From the NCBI RefSeq assembly GCF_014217835.1, contig NZ_CP055263.1, positions 4,963,501 through 5,027,500 of the forward strand: a stretch of 64,000 bases of DNA. The letters run 5' to 3'. The DNA is from Metabacillus sp. KUDC1714. Lineage in GTDB: Bacteria; Bacillota; Bacilli; Bacillales; Bacillaceae. The notes beneath the pieces were generated by a model. It did not search any database. It was not told the origin of the DNA and was given only the letters and a program-made list of their open reading frames with translations. Each line of letters begins with the position of its first letter. Within the stretch, counting starts at the first letter, position 1. A program made the position numbers and the translations under genes. Positions 34,216 to 43,549 of this stretch are shown here, piece by piece.

Positions 34216-35151
34216 TTAATCCAAAGTCCTGTCAACAACTTGTTTCGCAAACTTAGCAAAGGGTTCAATTAGGTCAGGGCTTTGGTCTATTGTCCATCTA
34301 AGTTTATCGAAAGCTCTTAACAGCAACAAAGGTCTCATACTAGCAACGTCTTTTTCCTTTAAACCATAGCTGTCTAAAAATGCTTTAAATTCCTCAATAT
34401 TAGGTCCTCCACCAAGGATCTGACACTTCATTATTTCAATAATGTCTCCATGGGGAACCACACTTACTTCTGCGCTGCCCCAATCTAGCAAAACTACCTG
34501 CCCTTCATTATTGACGATGGTATTCTTCAATGAGACATCCCCATGATTTAAACCAAAGCGGAAATTCTCCCTCTTCAATCCCTCGAACAGTTTTCTGATT
34601 TTTCCAGATTCAGTCTGATTGATTACTCCAAGCTCTATAAACTGATCATTCTCAGTTAAACTGTTGATATTATAATTTACATAACCTAGCCAACTACCAT
34701 CTGACCCTGCATGAGGAGGGGACTGAAACACACCATGTATCGGATCAATCAAGTTTTCCCCGTATCCCTTAACTTGAATTGTTTGAATAAGTTTGGCATA
34801 AACGCCAAGTTGTCTCCAAATATCGGGCTTAGGTTTTGTACTATCTAATCCGTTCTCTCCATCTACGAAGGTTTGGATCATAAATGCTGTATCATCAGCT
34901 ATACCAATAGACAAAACCTCAGGACTTGGAATACCTACTGATCGTGCTTGCTCGATACACCAATTTTCTTTAACAAAATTCGAATATGTACCTTTATCGT
35001 TCATACGGACGACGACTTTACTGTTTTCTGTCTCAGCTACGCAAACTTTATTTACGTTTCCTTTACCTAGTATTTGAAATGATTTTTTTACCCTTTCTTG
35101 CAAAAAATCCCCTGTGATTCGTTCTGCTTTCATAACAACTAATTCTTTCAT
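34216..35151 (-). CDS. Aminoglycoside-phosphotransferase-like kinase
   Basis: 311 aa from the ATG at 35151, 5 bases after GGAGAA. Kinase-like fold: nucleotide loop LGKGNVNKVCVAE (about 30-42), catalytic loop LNHGDVSLKN with His-Gly-Asp and Asn, and metal-binding Asp in VVLLDWGSAE. APH-type enzymes phosphorylate antibiotics, choline, sugars or other small molecules; the substrate here cannot be told from sequence. It lies among Nudix, histidine phosphatase and nucleotidyltransferase genes, a typical cluster of small-molecule-modifying enzymes. Confidence 0.85.
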   Translation of the reverse strand: MKELVVMKAERITGDFLQERVKKSFQILGKGNVNKVCVAETENSKVVVRMNDKGTYSNFVKENWCIEQARSVGIPSPEVLSIGIADDTAFMIQTFVDGENGLDSTKPKPDIWRQLGVYAKLIQTIQVKGYGENLIDPIHGVFQSPPHAGSDGSWLGYVNYNINSLTENDQFIELGVINQTESGKIRKLFEGLKRENFRFGLNHGDVSLKNTIVNNEGQVVLLDWGSAEVSVVPHGDIIEIMKCQILGGGPNIEEFKAFLDSYGLKEKDVASMRPLLLLRAFDKLRWTIDQSPDLIEPFAKFAKQVVDRTLD

Positions 35152-35347
35152 TAAGTTCTCCTTAAATAGGTTATGTGATTTTTTACTGCAAGACATTTTT
35201 AATGTAACTATTCAATTACTTCTTTAATATTTTTCTTCAATTAACCTCTACGTTAGCTAAATATGAAATACGATCTTTCGTTATTGAAGAATAACGCCTC
35301 TTCGTTAAAGCATAAAACTTCACAATTCTGCCTAATGTGTATCCTTT

Positions 35348-35887
35348 TTATTTCCATATACGTTGAAAAGTTACCTTATTACTTTCGTTTATTAAGAGAA
35401 ATACGTCAGGATTACTAAGACTTTTCCAATCATCGAACCCAAATTCTTTGTTAAAATACATTAAAAGTAAGGACATTAAATTTCCATGTGTAACAATGAC
35501 TGTATTATTGTTTCTGCTATAGGCTTCTTCTACAACCTCAACAATTCGTTTCATCGCCTCTCGACTTGACTCTCCGCCTTCAAATTTTAGTTCTAAATCA
35601 ACAAATGTACTTCTTAGTTTTTCAAACCAATCAGAAAGATTTTTGGTGCTCAGAATACGTTCTGTCAATTTTCTATCAATCTCAACGTCTATATTTAATC
35701 TCTTTGCAAGTGGATATATAGAATCAATTGCACGTTTATATGGACTTGAAATAATACGGTCAATTTTAATATTTGAAAAGAACTCAGATAAATCTAAAGC
35801 TTGTTCAAGTCCTCTATCTGTAAGTTGCACTTCAGGTGACTGTCCTTCTGCTTCACAATGCCTTATAACATAAATTTTCTTCAACAT
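35348..35887 (-). CDS. Histidine phosphatase (phosphoglycerate-mutase-like)
   Basis: 179 aa from the ATG at 35887, 4 bases after GGAGTGG. KIYVIRHCEAEGQSP carries the phospho-accepting His in RHxE form; RIISSPYKRAIDS supplies the second Arg and VIVTHGNLMS the second His. Members dephosphorylate diverse metabolites; the RHCEAEG variant is common in Bacillus and its substrate is unknown. Confidence 0.88.
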   Translation of the reverse strand: MLKKIYVIRHCEAEGQSPEVQLTDRGLEQALDLSEFFSNIKIDRIISSPYKRAIDSIYPLAKRLNIDVEIDRKLTERILSTKNLSDWFEKLRSTFVDLELKFEGGESSREAMKRIVEVVEEAYSRNNNTVIVTHGNLMSLLLMYFNKEFGFDDWKSLSNPDVFLLINESNKVTFQRIWK

Positions 35888-36090
35888 AAACCACTCCAAT
35901 AATATATATAAAGATATTATGACGAATGAATTTGAATCAATGCCTCAGCGTGTTCAATGCTTTCCTTTAAATATTCTAATTTTAATGAATCTCCCTTAGA
36001 AAACTAAATTCATATGAATAGATACTATTTTTTTCGCTTTTATTACCTCTAAACCTTGAGCTTTTAACACTTCAATCTTTTCATCCACAG
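35888..36090. other. Intergenic debris
   Basis: On the minus strand VDEKIEVLKAQGLEVIKAKK and later LKLEYLKESIEHAEALIQIH are protein-like scraps in shifting frames, perhaps of one small gene lost between the phosphatase and Nudix genes. Confidence 0.3.
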
Positions 36091-36174
36091 TCTAACTATT
36101 GCACCTGCTGCAACTAAAATGACATAATTATTTCCGACCATATTTCTTATATATTTAATGTATTCTACTTAATT
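36091..36174 (-). pseudogene. N-terminal scrap of a second Nudix gene
   Basis: EYIKYIRNMVGNNYVILVAA followed by GAIV matches the start of MutT/Nudix hydrolases (compare YISELRKLIGNHPIISVGAT in the intact gene just upstream). It breaks off before the Nudix box. Suggests a former tandem pair. Confidence 0.45.
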
Positions 36175-36188
36175 CCTCCTTCCCTGGT

Positions 36189-36671
36189 CTATTTACTTGT
36201 ACTAAATGATGAATCTAATTCCCAAAAGTAATCTCCTATAGTATCAATCAGAGCTTTTGCCCTTTTTTCAAGATTTTTTGGCAGATTATCTCTACTAAAA
36301 TATTCAAGACTTATACTTTCTCCATCATTCATTTCAATTTTCCCACTAACATCTAAAGCACGGTATAGGTTAATTACACTATATGTTTCATCCCCATTTG
36401 GATAACGAAAATAATATTGAGGACCTGAAAATACATTTATTAATTCAAAGGTCTTAGCTTCAAGACCTGTTTCTTCTTTTAATTCACGAGAAGCAGTTTC
36501 TTCTAAGGTTTCCCTTAGTTCCATTGAACCGCCAGGAAGTCCCCAATCATAAGTATCTGAACGAAGTTGGAAGAGAACTTCCTTTTTCTCATTTACTACA
36601 AGTACAGTTGCACCAACACTAATAATAGGGTGGTTACCGATTAATTTCCTTAATTCGGATATATAGTTCAT
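36189..36671 (-). CDS. Nudix hydrolase
   Basis: 160 aa. The Nudix box is complete: G46-GSMELRETLEETASRELKEE-TGL, with the REXXEE metal-binding residues. Preceded by YDWGLPGGS. It cleaves a nucleoside diphosphate linked to another moiety; specificity is unknown. AGGAGGTTAATTT lies upstream of the ATG. Confidence 0.9.
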   Translation of the reverse strand: MNYISELRKLIGNHPIISVGATVLVVNEKKEVLFQLRSDTYDWGLPGGSMELRETLEETASRELKEETGLEAKTFELINVFSGPQYYFRYPNGDETYSVINLYRALDVSGKIEMNDGESISLEYFSRDNLPKNLEKRAKALIDTIGDYFWELDSSFSTSK

Positions 36672-36817
36672 AAATTAACCTCCTAAATATCTATTAGATA
36701 AATATATATTTCTAGTTTGGATAATTAATTACCTTCCTGTACTAGCCTAAGTTTAGTCTTAAACACACTTCTAATACCTTTTAATACAATCTAATTTTCT
36801 TAAAATCTTAAAAAGCA

Positions 36818-36842
36818 CATTTCAAATTATGAAATGCGCCTG
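36818..36842. repeat. Short hairpin of the GCGC family
   Basis: GCACATTTCA pairs with TGAAATGCGC with one mismatch around AATTA. It lies between the Nudix gene and the end of the IS3 element. A more degenerate relative lies at 35262-35305. Confidence 0.45.
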
Positions 36843-36887
36843 ATCGTAGAATATCATCATTTAACAAACTGGTATGTCAACACTAAA

Positions 36888-37745
36888 TCAAACAAGTTTT
36901 TTAAGGGCAAAGTTTCGATAAGCCACCAGACTTAAGTAGTCAAGTGTGCTGTGCGATCGGATATTATTGTACCAATTAACATAATCGAAAAGTTCAAGAG
37001 CGAGTTGTTCAAGGGTGCTAAACTGCGTTCCGTTAATTAATTCTGTTTTTAGTATCTTAAATGTCGCTTCTGCCACTGCATTATCATAAGGATTTCCTTT
37101 ATTGCTCAGAGAGCGTTTAATCTGTTATTCACTCAATAATTCATCAATATCAACGTTCTTAAATTCAGATCCACAATCTGATGAAATATCTTCACATTTC
37201 CTAAAGGACGTTTGACCGATGCGAAGGCACACTGAACCAGAGCTGCGTCTTTGTGCTTTCCAGCACCGTAACCAACTATTTCTCTATTATATAAATCTAT
37301 TAAAAAACAGACGTAGTTACAATGCTTACCTACTTTGACATAAATCAAGTCACTGACCAATACAGACATCTCTTCGTCTACTTGAAATTCTCGATGTAAC
37401 ACATTTTCGAATGGATTCTTCATTTGGTGGTGAGGTCATTGGCTTGTAGGACGCTTGTGCATACTTCGATTGGATTCCAAGCTCACCCATTAAACGACCT
37501 ATGCTCCGTCTGGAGACAGTGTGACCTGCTTTTAAAAGGTCATTTTTAATTTTACGAGTTCCATATATTTGACGGTTCTTGTCGAAAATCATTTGGATTT
37601 CTACTTTTAGCTTTTGTTCTGTATTAGCTTTTTCTTGTTCTTTTTGAGCTGATATTTCAGTTTCATAGTAAAATGTACTACGAGCAATTTGTAGGACTCT
37701 GCACATTGTTGATACCGAATATTTGAGACGATTGCTTTCAATCAC
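36888..37745 (-). pseudogene. IS3 OrfB transposase (rve, DDE), broken
   Basis: Three frames are needed: N-terminal helper part (IDKNRQIYGTRKIKNDLLKA, residues with HTH_21 pattern), then catalytic core SDLIYVKVGKHCNYVCFLID with the first Asp, then FH..DCGSEFK (second Asp) in another frame, then a stop, then PYDNAVAEATFKILKTELIN with the catalytic Glu region and SHSTLDYLSLVAYRN. At least two frameshifts and one stop. Compared with intact IS150/IS3-type OrfB the order and length (about 280 aa) are right. Confidence 0.8.
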
Positions 37746-37747
37746 TT

Positions 37748-38029
37748 CTATTTTCGTCCCATGATTAGCGCAGCCTGCTTTAAAATATCGACTTCCATTT
37801 CTAACTGCTTATTTCTTTTTCTTAACTCAATCAATTCTTGTTCTTCAGGGCTTCGCTTGTCTTTCTCTTTAAAAGATCCAGACTGTTGGAATTGAACAAT
37901 CCACCTGTCTAAAGCAGATGCAGTTAATTCATATTCACTTACAATATCTTGGCGACTTTTTCCGTTTTCATATAAAGCAACGACTTGCTTTTTAAACTCT
38001 GTTGTAAACGTTATTCTTTTTCTGGACAT
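37748..38029 (-). CDS. IS3 OrfA, transposase helix-turn-helix subunit
   Basis: 93 aa. MSRKRITFTTEFKKQVVALY starts a HTH_Tnp_1 fold and a leucine-zipper-like coiled coil follows (LIELRKRNKQLEMEVDILKQ). In an intact element OrfA is joined to OrfB by -1 frameshifting; here OrfB is dead, so OrfA at most acts as a repressor. Confidence 0.88.
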   Translation of the reverse strand: MSRKRITFTTEFKKQVVALYENGKSRQDIVSEYELTASALDRWIVQFQQSGSFKEKDKRSPEEQELIELRKRNKQLEMEVDILKQAALIMGRK

Positions 38030-38237
38030 AGTAGATTCTCCTCACTTATTGTGTATTATTCTACATGCCCTTATTTTTATTGTCCAACTAAGTGTAACCT
38101 ATCCAATCTTCTCCAAATCTGGTCTATAAAAAAAAGACACGTTTTCAATAAAAGCGCTCTATTGTTAAGCAAGGGATTTTATCTTCATTTATTTCATAAA
38201 AAATGTGATAGCATCTATCACCTTAAACTTAAAGTCT

Positions 38238-38696
38238 CTATTCCTCTATTTCAAAAATAGAATCAATGATTATTGGAAGATTGTCTCTAACAGAAACTGC
38301 ACCTAATACCGAACGAGCATGATTACCTCTATCTCCGAATACTTCTAACATTAATTCAGAACATCCATTTAAAACTTTATGATGCTCTTCGAACTCTGGC
38401 ACCGCATTTACAAATCCCTGAATTTTCACTACTCTTCTAACTTTATCTAAAGTGCCCAAAGCCTGCTTTAATACAGCAAGGATTTCAATCCCAGTTTCAC
38501 GTGCATATTCATAACCTTCTTCAGTCGAGAAATCCTTACCTAACTTTCCTTTAGGATTACCAGTAGGCCCTTTACCAGAAGCGAACTTCAGTCCGTTTAC
38601 TATAACAAAGTTAGTATACTTAGCTAGAGGGTTACTTGCGTCAGGCAAATTAATACCCAAGCTCTCTAGTTTTTTTGTAGCAGTAACTTCTGTCAC
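38238..38696 (-). CDS. RidA/YjgF-family protein
   Basis: 152 aa from the GTG at 38696, 6 bases after GGAG. The frame is open to 38831 but without a site. KKLESLGINLPDASNPLAKY, FASGKGPTGNPKGKLGKDFS, KIQGFVNAVPEFEEHHKVLN and ARSVLGAVSVRDNLPIIIDS are the longer (about 150 aa) RidA subfamily, with the substrate Arg conserved in HARS. RidA deaminates reactive enamine/imine intermediates of amino acid metabolism; the longer subfamily may differ. Single gene next to the IS3 scar. Confidence 0.82.
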   Translation of the reverse strand: MTEVTATKKLESLGINLPDASNPLAKYTNFVIVNGLKFASGKGPTGNPKGKLGKDFSTEEGYEYARETGIEILAVLKQALGTLDKVRRVVKIQGFVNAVPEFEEHHKVLNGCSELMLEVFGDRGNHARSVLGAVSVRDNLPIIIDSIFEIEE

Positions 38697-39315
38697 TAAA
38701 ATCTCCATATAATTGGTATAAATATCCAATTTATATCTCCATAAAAACCCCCATAATTCATTAACTTTTAACATATAACTCCAATTAAAATTATATTTCT
38801 CTGTTTGATCCTGCACTCTTATACAAAACAAAAATGATTCTGTACTTAAGCATAGTGGCCGATTGGAGAATAATTAAAAATACAATAGTTGTGCAAAGAT
38901 TCTTAAAAGCACTGGTTGATTGAGAACAATATTTAAATTGTATCCTTTTTCGCTAATGCTATTTATGCCTTGCCTTATAAGGTCTTCTGTTTAATTATTG
39001 AACTAAAAATCTGTTCTATTTCATCTCTCATACTGCTATTACAAGAATCCCTAAATGATAGTCCCCCACAACAAATTCATAAAGATTGCATATAAACTAA
39101 CAGGTAAATTTAAAACGGTAATTTTGTTATCACTTACTCAATAAGTAAATAAGATAAATTAAAGAATTATTGAATATAAAAGAGGCTTTAAAAAACAATT
39201 ATCGAAAATATCTTACAGGTTAACAAATTTTTCTAATATGAACTATATTTTGGACGTTTATTTCGAAATAACAACTTCAATTATTTATTTTTACAAAGGA
39301 CGGGAGGAATTATTA
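38697..39315. other. Intergenic, about 600 bases
   Basis: No supported gene. The beginning of the frame at 39238 is AT-rich and precedes the real start of the ABC fragment. Confidence 0.35.
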
Positions 39316-39537
39316 TTGGAAATGATAGAAGTAAAAGACTTGGTGAAAGAGTTTAGGCAATATCGTAGATTCTCCGGATTAATCGGTTTACTTAGAAGCT
39401 TAGTTACAAGGGAGCACACCGTTTGACAAGCTGTTGATAGCGTATCTTTTCAAATTAATAAAGGATAAGCTGTAGGGTAACTTGGTCCGAATGGTGCTGG
39501 AAAATCAACCATGATTAAAATGCTAACTGTTTTCTAA
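39316..39537 (+). pseudogene. 5' fragment of an ABC-2 type ATPase gene with several stops
   Basis: GGGAGG precedes a TTG and ATG at 39316-39328. LEMIEVKDLVKEFRQYRRFS, then (past a TGA) AVDSVSFQINKG, TAA, AVG, TAA, LGPNGAGKSTMIKMLT, i.e. the Walker A loop. The length to Walker A and the RRFSGLIGLLRSL insert are those of NatA-like transporters. Three stops and loss of all later motifs make it dead. An IS6 remnant follows. Confidence 0.7.
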
Positions 39538-39742
39538 GCCTCGTGTCATGACGGTCGATAAGAATCCGGCTTATCCTATAGCAATTGAAGAGTTAAAAAA
39601 AGAGAAAAGGAGCAGTCCGAAAAGTACAATCTCGCTAAAAACTTAAAATTCAAGAATGTTGATATATCAGCATTTATAAACAAGTAAAGGGGAGTCCAAT
39701 AGCCGAAAAATTGACTTATTGGACAGCCCCAACTTAGACAAC

Positions 39743-39996
39743 AGAAGTACTTAAATAACATAGTAGAGCAAGATCATCGCTTTATAAAGAAGCGAGTCCG
39801 TTCTATGCAAGGATTAAAAACGTTTCGAACAGCCAAACAAATCATCTGTGGAGTGGAGGTGATGCATATGCTGAAAATAGGACAACTTCAACAAAAGGTG
39901 AAGTCTGTCCAAAGTCAAAAAGAATTCATCCATAAAATGTTTGGATTAGCTTCATTTGTTTGCAATTTAAAGGAAACTCACACTCTATGTTTCTAA
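39743..39996 (+). pseudogene. C-terminal fragment of an IS6-family transposase
   Basis: KYLNNIVEQDHRFIKKRVRS, MQGLKTFRTAKQIICGVEVM and SQKEFIHKMFGLAS are the end of IS6/IS240-type enzymes, including the last catalytic Glu (NNIVEQDHR). The first two thirds are missing. Confidence 0.75.
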
Positions 39997-40044
39997 CGAG
40001 TGATTTTTTCACCAACCCATATAACTTCTAAAGCTTTTTTCCCT

Positions 40045-40992
40045 TTAATTTAGAACTTCTTCAATGTTTGAAATGACTTCCTCCGTTAATGTCATTTCAA
40101 CCCCTTTTACATTTTCAATGATTTGCTCAGGCTTTGTTGCACCAACCAATGTGCTGGCAACGCCAGGCTGACGTAAAATCCAGGCAATGGCTAATTGTGA
40201 TAAGCTAATATCAAGATCTTTTGCAATTCCACCTAATTTTTCCACCTTTAACAATGTTTCATCTGTTAAAAGTTGCCCCATATACATGTTTGCCTTCGTA
40301 TCTGTTGCACGGCTTCCTTCTGGTGCACGATTGCTCAGGCAGTATTTGCCTGTTAGAACTCCCTGTGCTAATGGCGAAAACACAATTTGACTAATGCCAT
40401 GCTGTTCACTTACCGGGAGGACTTCTTTTTCAATATAGCGCTGTAACATACTATAGCTTGGTTGATTGACAACAATACGGTTTAATAAATATTTATCAGC
40501 TGTACCTAAGGCTTCTTGGATTTGCTGTGCAGTCCATTCACTGACTCCTGCATACAAAATCTTTCCTTGACGAACTAAATCATCAATGGTTCTTAATGTT
40601 TCATCCACAGGTGTGTCTGGATCATAGCGATGGCAATAATAGATATCAACATAATCTGTTTTTAATCGCTTTAAACTTGCATGAAGCTGTTCAAATACAT
40701 GCTTTCTTGAAAGCCCCCGATCATTTGGACCATCTCCCATTGGCCAAAACACTTTTGTTGCCAGCACATAAGAATCACGGGCATATTTGCTAAGCGCTTC
40801 ACCAACTACTTTTTCAGATTCACCTCTCTCATACATATTGGCTGTATCAAAAGAATTTACCCCTAAGTCGTAAGCAGTCTCAATTGTTTGAATGGCTTTT
40901 TCCTTTTCGGTTGAAGCCCCAAACGTTAACCAGCTTCCTAAGCTTACCTCACTTACTTTTAATCCGGATCTTCCTAAACGGCGATATTTCAT
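40045..40992 (-). CDS. Aldo/keto reductase
   Basis: 315 aa, a full (beta/alpha)8 NADPH-dependent enzyme. Catalytic tetrad visible: Asp49 and Tyr54 (NSFDTANMY), Lys80 (LATKVF) and His121 (YYCHRYDP). The start KYRRLGRSGLKVSEVSLGSW is that of the potassium-channel-beta-like AKR branch found in bacteria, which reduce small aldehydes and ketones. GGAGGATGGGGTAA precedes the ATG. It is the last gene of the minus-strand sugar locus and may reduce an intermediate made by its neighbours. Confidence 0.9.
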   Translation of the reverse strand: MKYRRLGRSGLKVSEVSLGSWLTFGASTEKEKAIQTIETAYDLGVNSFDTANMYERGESEKVVGEALSKYARDSYVLATKVFWPMGDGPNDRGLSRKHVFEQLHASLKRLKTDYVDIYYCHRYDPDTPVDETLRTIDDLVRQGKILYAGVSEWTAQQIQEALGTADKYLLNRIVVNQPSYSMLQRYIEKEVLPVSEQHGISQIVFSPLAQGVLTGKYCLSNRAPEGSRATDTKANMYMGQLLTDETLLKVEKLGGIAKDLDISLSQLAIAWILRQPGVASTLVGATKPEQIIENVKGVEMTLTEEVISNIEEVLN

Positions 40993-41242
40993 TTACCCCA
41001 TCCTCCTTAATATATACAGAAAATCTAGCATTTTGTTTTCCATCAAAGATAGATCCTCCATCTTCACTAAAAAAATAAACTTTTCAAAAATTGTTTACAA
41101 GAACTGAAATATTATTTTCATGTCCAATTTCACTATAGCTTTTAATCGATGTGCCGCTAAGTAAATTTATGGATCAGCTTGTTTGCAAAACTTGCTGCAA
41201 ATATTAATCTTTAAATTACATTCATTTTTCGAATTAAACTCT

Positions 41243-42385
41243 TTAAATATCTTGAACAGACCATCCTTCTTCTTCTACTAATAATGAGTAGAAAGGTTCA
41301 TCAAGTTCAAGTCCAAAACCTGGTTTCTTAGGAACTTCAACATAGCCATTATTGATTACGTAATCAGATCCATCTAACCCTTCAATTTTCACTTCATCCC
41401 ACTCTATAAACAAAAACCCTTTTATGAGAGGTGCCAGGTGCCCTAAAGCAAAGTTTCCATACACACATCCATAGTTGTGAGGAGCTGTCTTTACATTTGC
41501 TTCGTCAAGATCTTTACCGAGATATTTCCATTTATGGAATCCAAAATGTAGAATATCATATTGAATAGCATCAATTTTACCCTCTTTGGCCCAATCAACG
41601 ATTTGAGGAGCAGCATTTCCCTCACCGTCGGTAACCATTACATTTAAACCTTCTTTTTTAATCCAGTACTTCAAGTTGTTAAGAAATTCAGGATCTTCAT
41701 GGAATGGTTCTTCTATCCAATAAATGTTAGAATCTTCCGTTTTTGAAAGAACTTCTTTTGTTATATTTAAGTTGTATCCATTGTTAGCATCAATCATTAT
41801 CTTTGCATCTGGTCCGATTACTTCTCGGACCCCTTTTATTATTGATATGTCACGATTTGTACCCTTGATTAGAGGCATGTGCATAGCTCCACGCCCAACT
41901 TTAATTTTGAAAGCTCTGTGACCTAACGCCCAACCAGCCAAAGCTTCTGATTTAATAAGTTCAACTGCATCACTATCATTTTCTAAATGGAGATCATCGA
42001 AATATAACGAAGTATCATAGCATGGAATACTAATTTTTTCATCTGTATTGCCTAACAGAAGTTCATAAACAGGCTTTCCTTGCTCATTTCCAAGCCAATC
42101 TAACAATGGGAACTCTATATCATAGTAATGCTCGCTCACTTCACCATTACTTCTAAATAATTCTTTGACTGTCGTTCCTAATAGTTCTTTACCTCTATTT
42201 TCTTTTATTCGAGACCAACCAAAACCTTGTTTGCCATCAATTGTGACACGCACTAAATCTAGTGGAACGTTATCACCGTGTACTCCAAGCCTAGCGTTAC
42301 TACCCGCAGCTCGATTTCTTTTTCCTGGTAATTTACACCACTCAATCTTTTCAATTTTTTTTGTTAAAATATTTGATAAGTCCAT
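41243..42385 (-). CDS. Enolase-superfamily dehydratase (mandelate racemase/muconate lactonizing type)
   Basis: 380 aa. The barrel carries Lys160 and Lys162 (FKIKVGRG), metal ligands Asp199 (MIDANNG), Glu225 (WIEEP) and Asp253/Glu255 (VTDGEG), and His303 (TAPHNYG). This set fits acid-sugar dehydratases, which remove water from aldonic or uronic acids. Substrate cannot be read off. It sits below the GH2 and oxidoreductase genes, consistent with further breakdown of an oxidised sugar. Confidence 0.88.
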   Translation of the reverse strand: MDLSNILTKKIEKIEWCKLPGKRNRAAGSNARLGVHGDNVPLDLVRVTIDGKQGFGWSRIKENRGKELLGTTVKELFRSNGEVSEHYYDIEFPLLDWLGNEQGKPVYELLLGNTDEKISIPCYDTSLYFDDLHLENDSDAVELIKSEALAGWALGHRAFKIKVGRGAMHMPLIKGTNRDISIIKGVREVIGPDAKIMIDANNGYNLNITKEVLSKTEDSNIYWIEEPFHEDPEFLNNLKYWIKKEGLNVMVTDGEGNAAPQIVDWAKEGKIDAIQYDILHFGFHKWKYLGKDLDEANVKTAPHNYGCVYGNFALGHLAPLIKGFLFIEWDEVKIEGLDGSDYVINNGYVEVPKKPGFGLELDEPFYSLLVEEEGWSVQDI

Positions 42386-42623
42386 TAATTTATCCCCTTT
42401 CTACACTAAGAGACTGTTGAAAAGTCTACAATACAATCTCTTGCCCACATGCACTGACTCTCACTCCGGATGCATCACAGTAAAGAACATTAACTTCGAC
42501 TTCATATTTACCTGTTTCTCGATTTTTTTCTGCTCATATGTCCCCCATGCTATCCCTGTACTCCAAAAACATTGAAATTCATCTTTAATGATGACAGTGC
42601 TAAATTTCATTTGCTTTTTTTTA
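42386..42623. other. Intergenic
   Basis: Nothing clear between the enolase-type gene and the end of the glycosidase remnant. Confidence 0.3.
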
Positions 42624-43494
42624 CTATGTAATCGCACTTTTTACATGATCTTTTGGCAAAAGGTACCCTAGACCATAAAAATGTGCTAATTGTTGACCAA
42701 ACAATTGATATCGGAAAGACACCCTTGTCCATGTTGATATTTATACTTATTTACATCATCTAACTTTTGTTCGTAATAGCTTTGATTCCCAAGAATTTTG
42801 TCTACTTGATTAAAGCTTTTTTCAAAAATCTTCTGGTAAAGAGATGCCGAATGTTCCTATCCCAGATACAAGGCCATTTCAGCTGCCGCCTTTACAGCAC
42901 CTAAAATAAGTATAGTAGTTAAAGGATTTGGACCATATAATTCGATGTCATACGTAACATGTTGTTCACTATCAACAAAATCATCATCGGTATCCCATTT
43001 AAGAAACACATAGTTCAAAGTTTACTTTACTGATGGCCATAGTTCGTGTAAAAATTCGCTGCTTCCAGTTAATTTCATTATCTATAAACTCGCGTAATCG
43101 TTCCCATTTGTCCATCTGCTGCTGCATGAACACTCCATGATCCTTTAAACTGTTTAAATGATCGAAAATTCATTTTCCCATCTTCTTCTACCTCGTTTAA
43201 ATATTCTTTTTTCCTCATCGATTGTTCCAGTGTTGGGAAAATGAAAGCTAAAGTTTGATCACCAACCCCATTTGCCAAAGGAATAAAACCATCTAACCAG
43301 TAAGGAACACGTTCCCACCCCTCTTTATCACCGCCAACCCATTTACTTTCTTTAATATCCGGCCAAAATTTATCAAGGTTTCCACTTAGTCCTTCTGCCT
43401 GTATTTGTAGTTGGCGTAAAAGCCATCCTATAGGCTTTATTTCATTTGTGGTAAAAGGTTTCAATGATAATTCGGAAAGATTCTCTCCTATCAT
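42624..43494 (-). pseudogene. Chimeric glycosidase remnant: GH127-like start fused to GH116 body
   Basis: GGAGTG precedes the ATG at 43494. The first 75 residues (SLKPFTTNEIKPIGWLLRQL, EGWERVPYWLDGFIPLA) are the start of a DUF1680/GH127 beta-L-arabinofuranosidase. They run straight into a different family: HAAADGQMGTITRVYR (stop 43078), then in other frames [44 protein letters not shown] and GQGCLSDQLFGQQLAHFYGL-GYLLP, the catalytic and C-terminal motifs of GBA2-like beta-glucosidases (GH116). At least three stops or shifts. A deletion joining two neighbouring glycosidase genes is the simplest origin. Confidence 0.7.
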
Positions 43495-43549
43495 TATTAA
43501 TCACTCCTGATTTTTATGTGGATGAATCATCTGTCATTGGCTTTATCTT

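Larger units (their letters stand above)
36888..38092 (-). mobile_element. Decayed IS3-family insertion sequence
   Basis: OrfA and OrfB remnants occupy 1.2 kb in the normal IS3 order. The terminal inverted repeats could not be fixed by eye; the element should end in the AT-rich stretches near 36860 and 38095. The transposase is broken, so the copy cannot move by itself. Confidence 0.75.
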
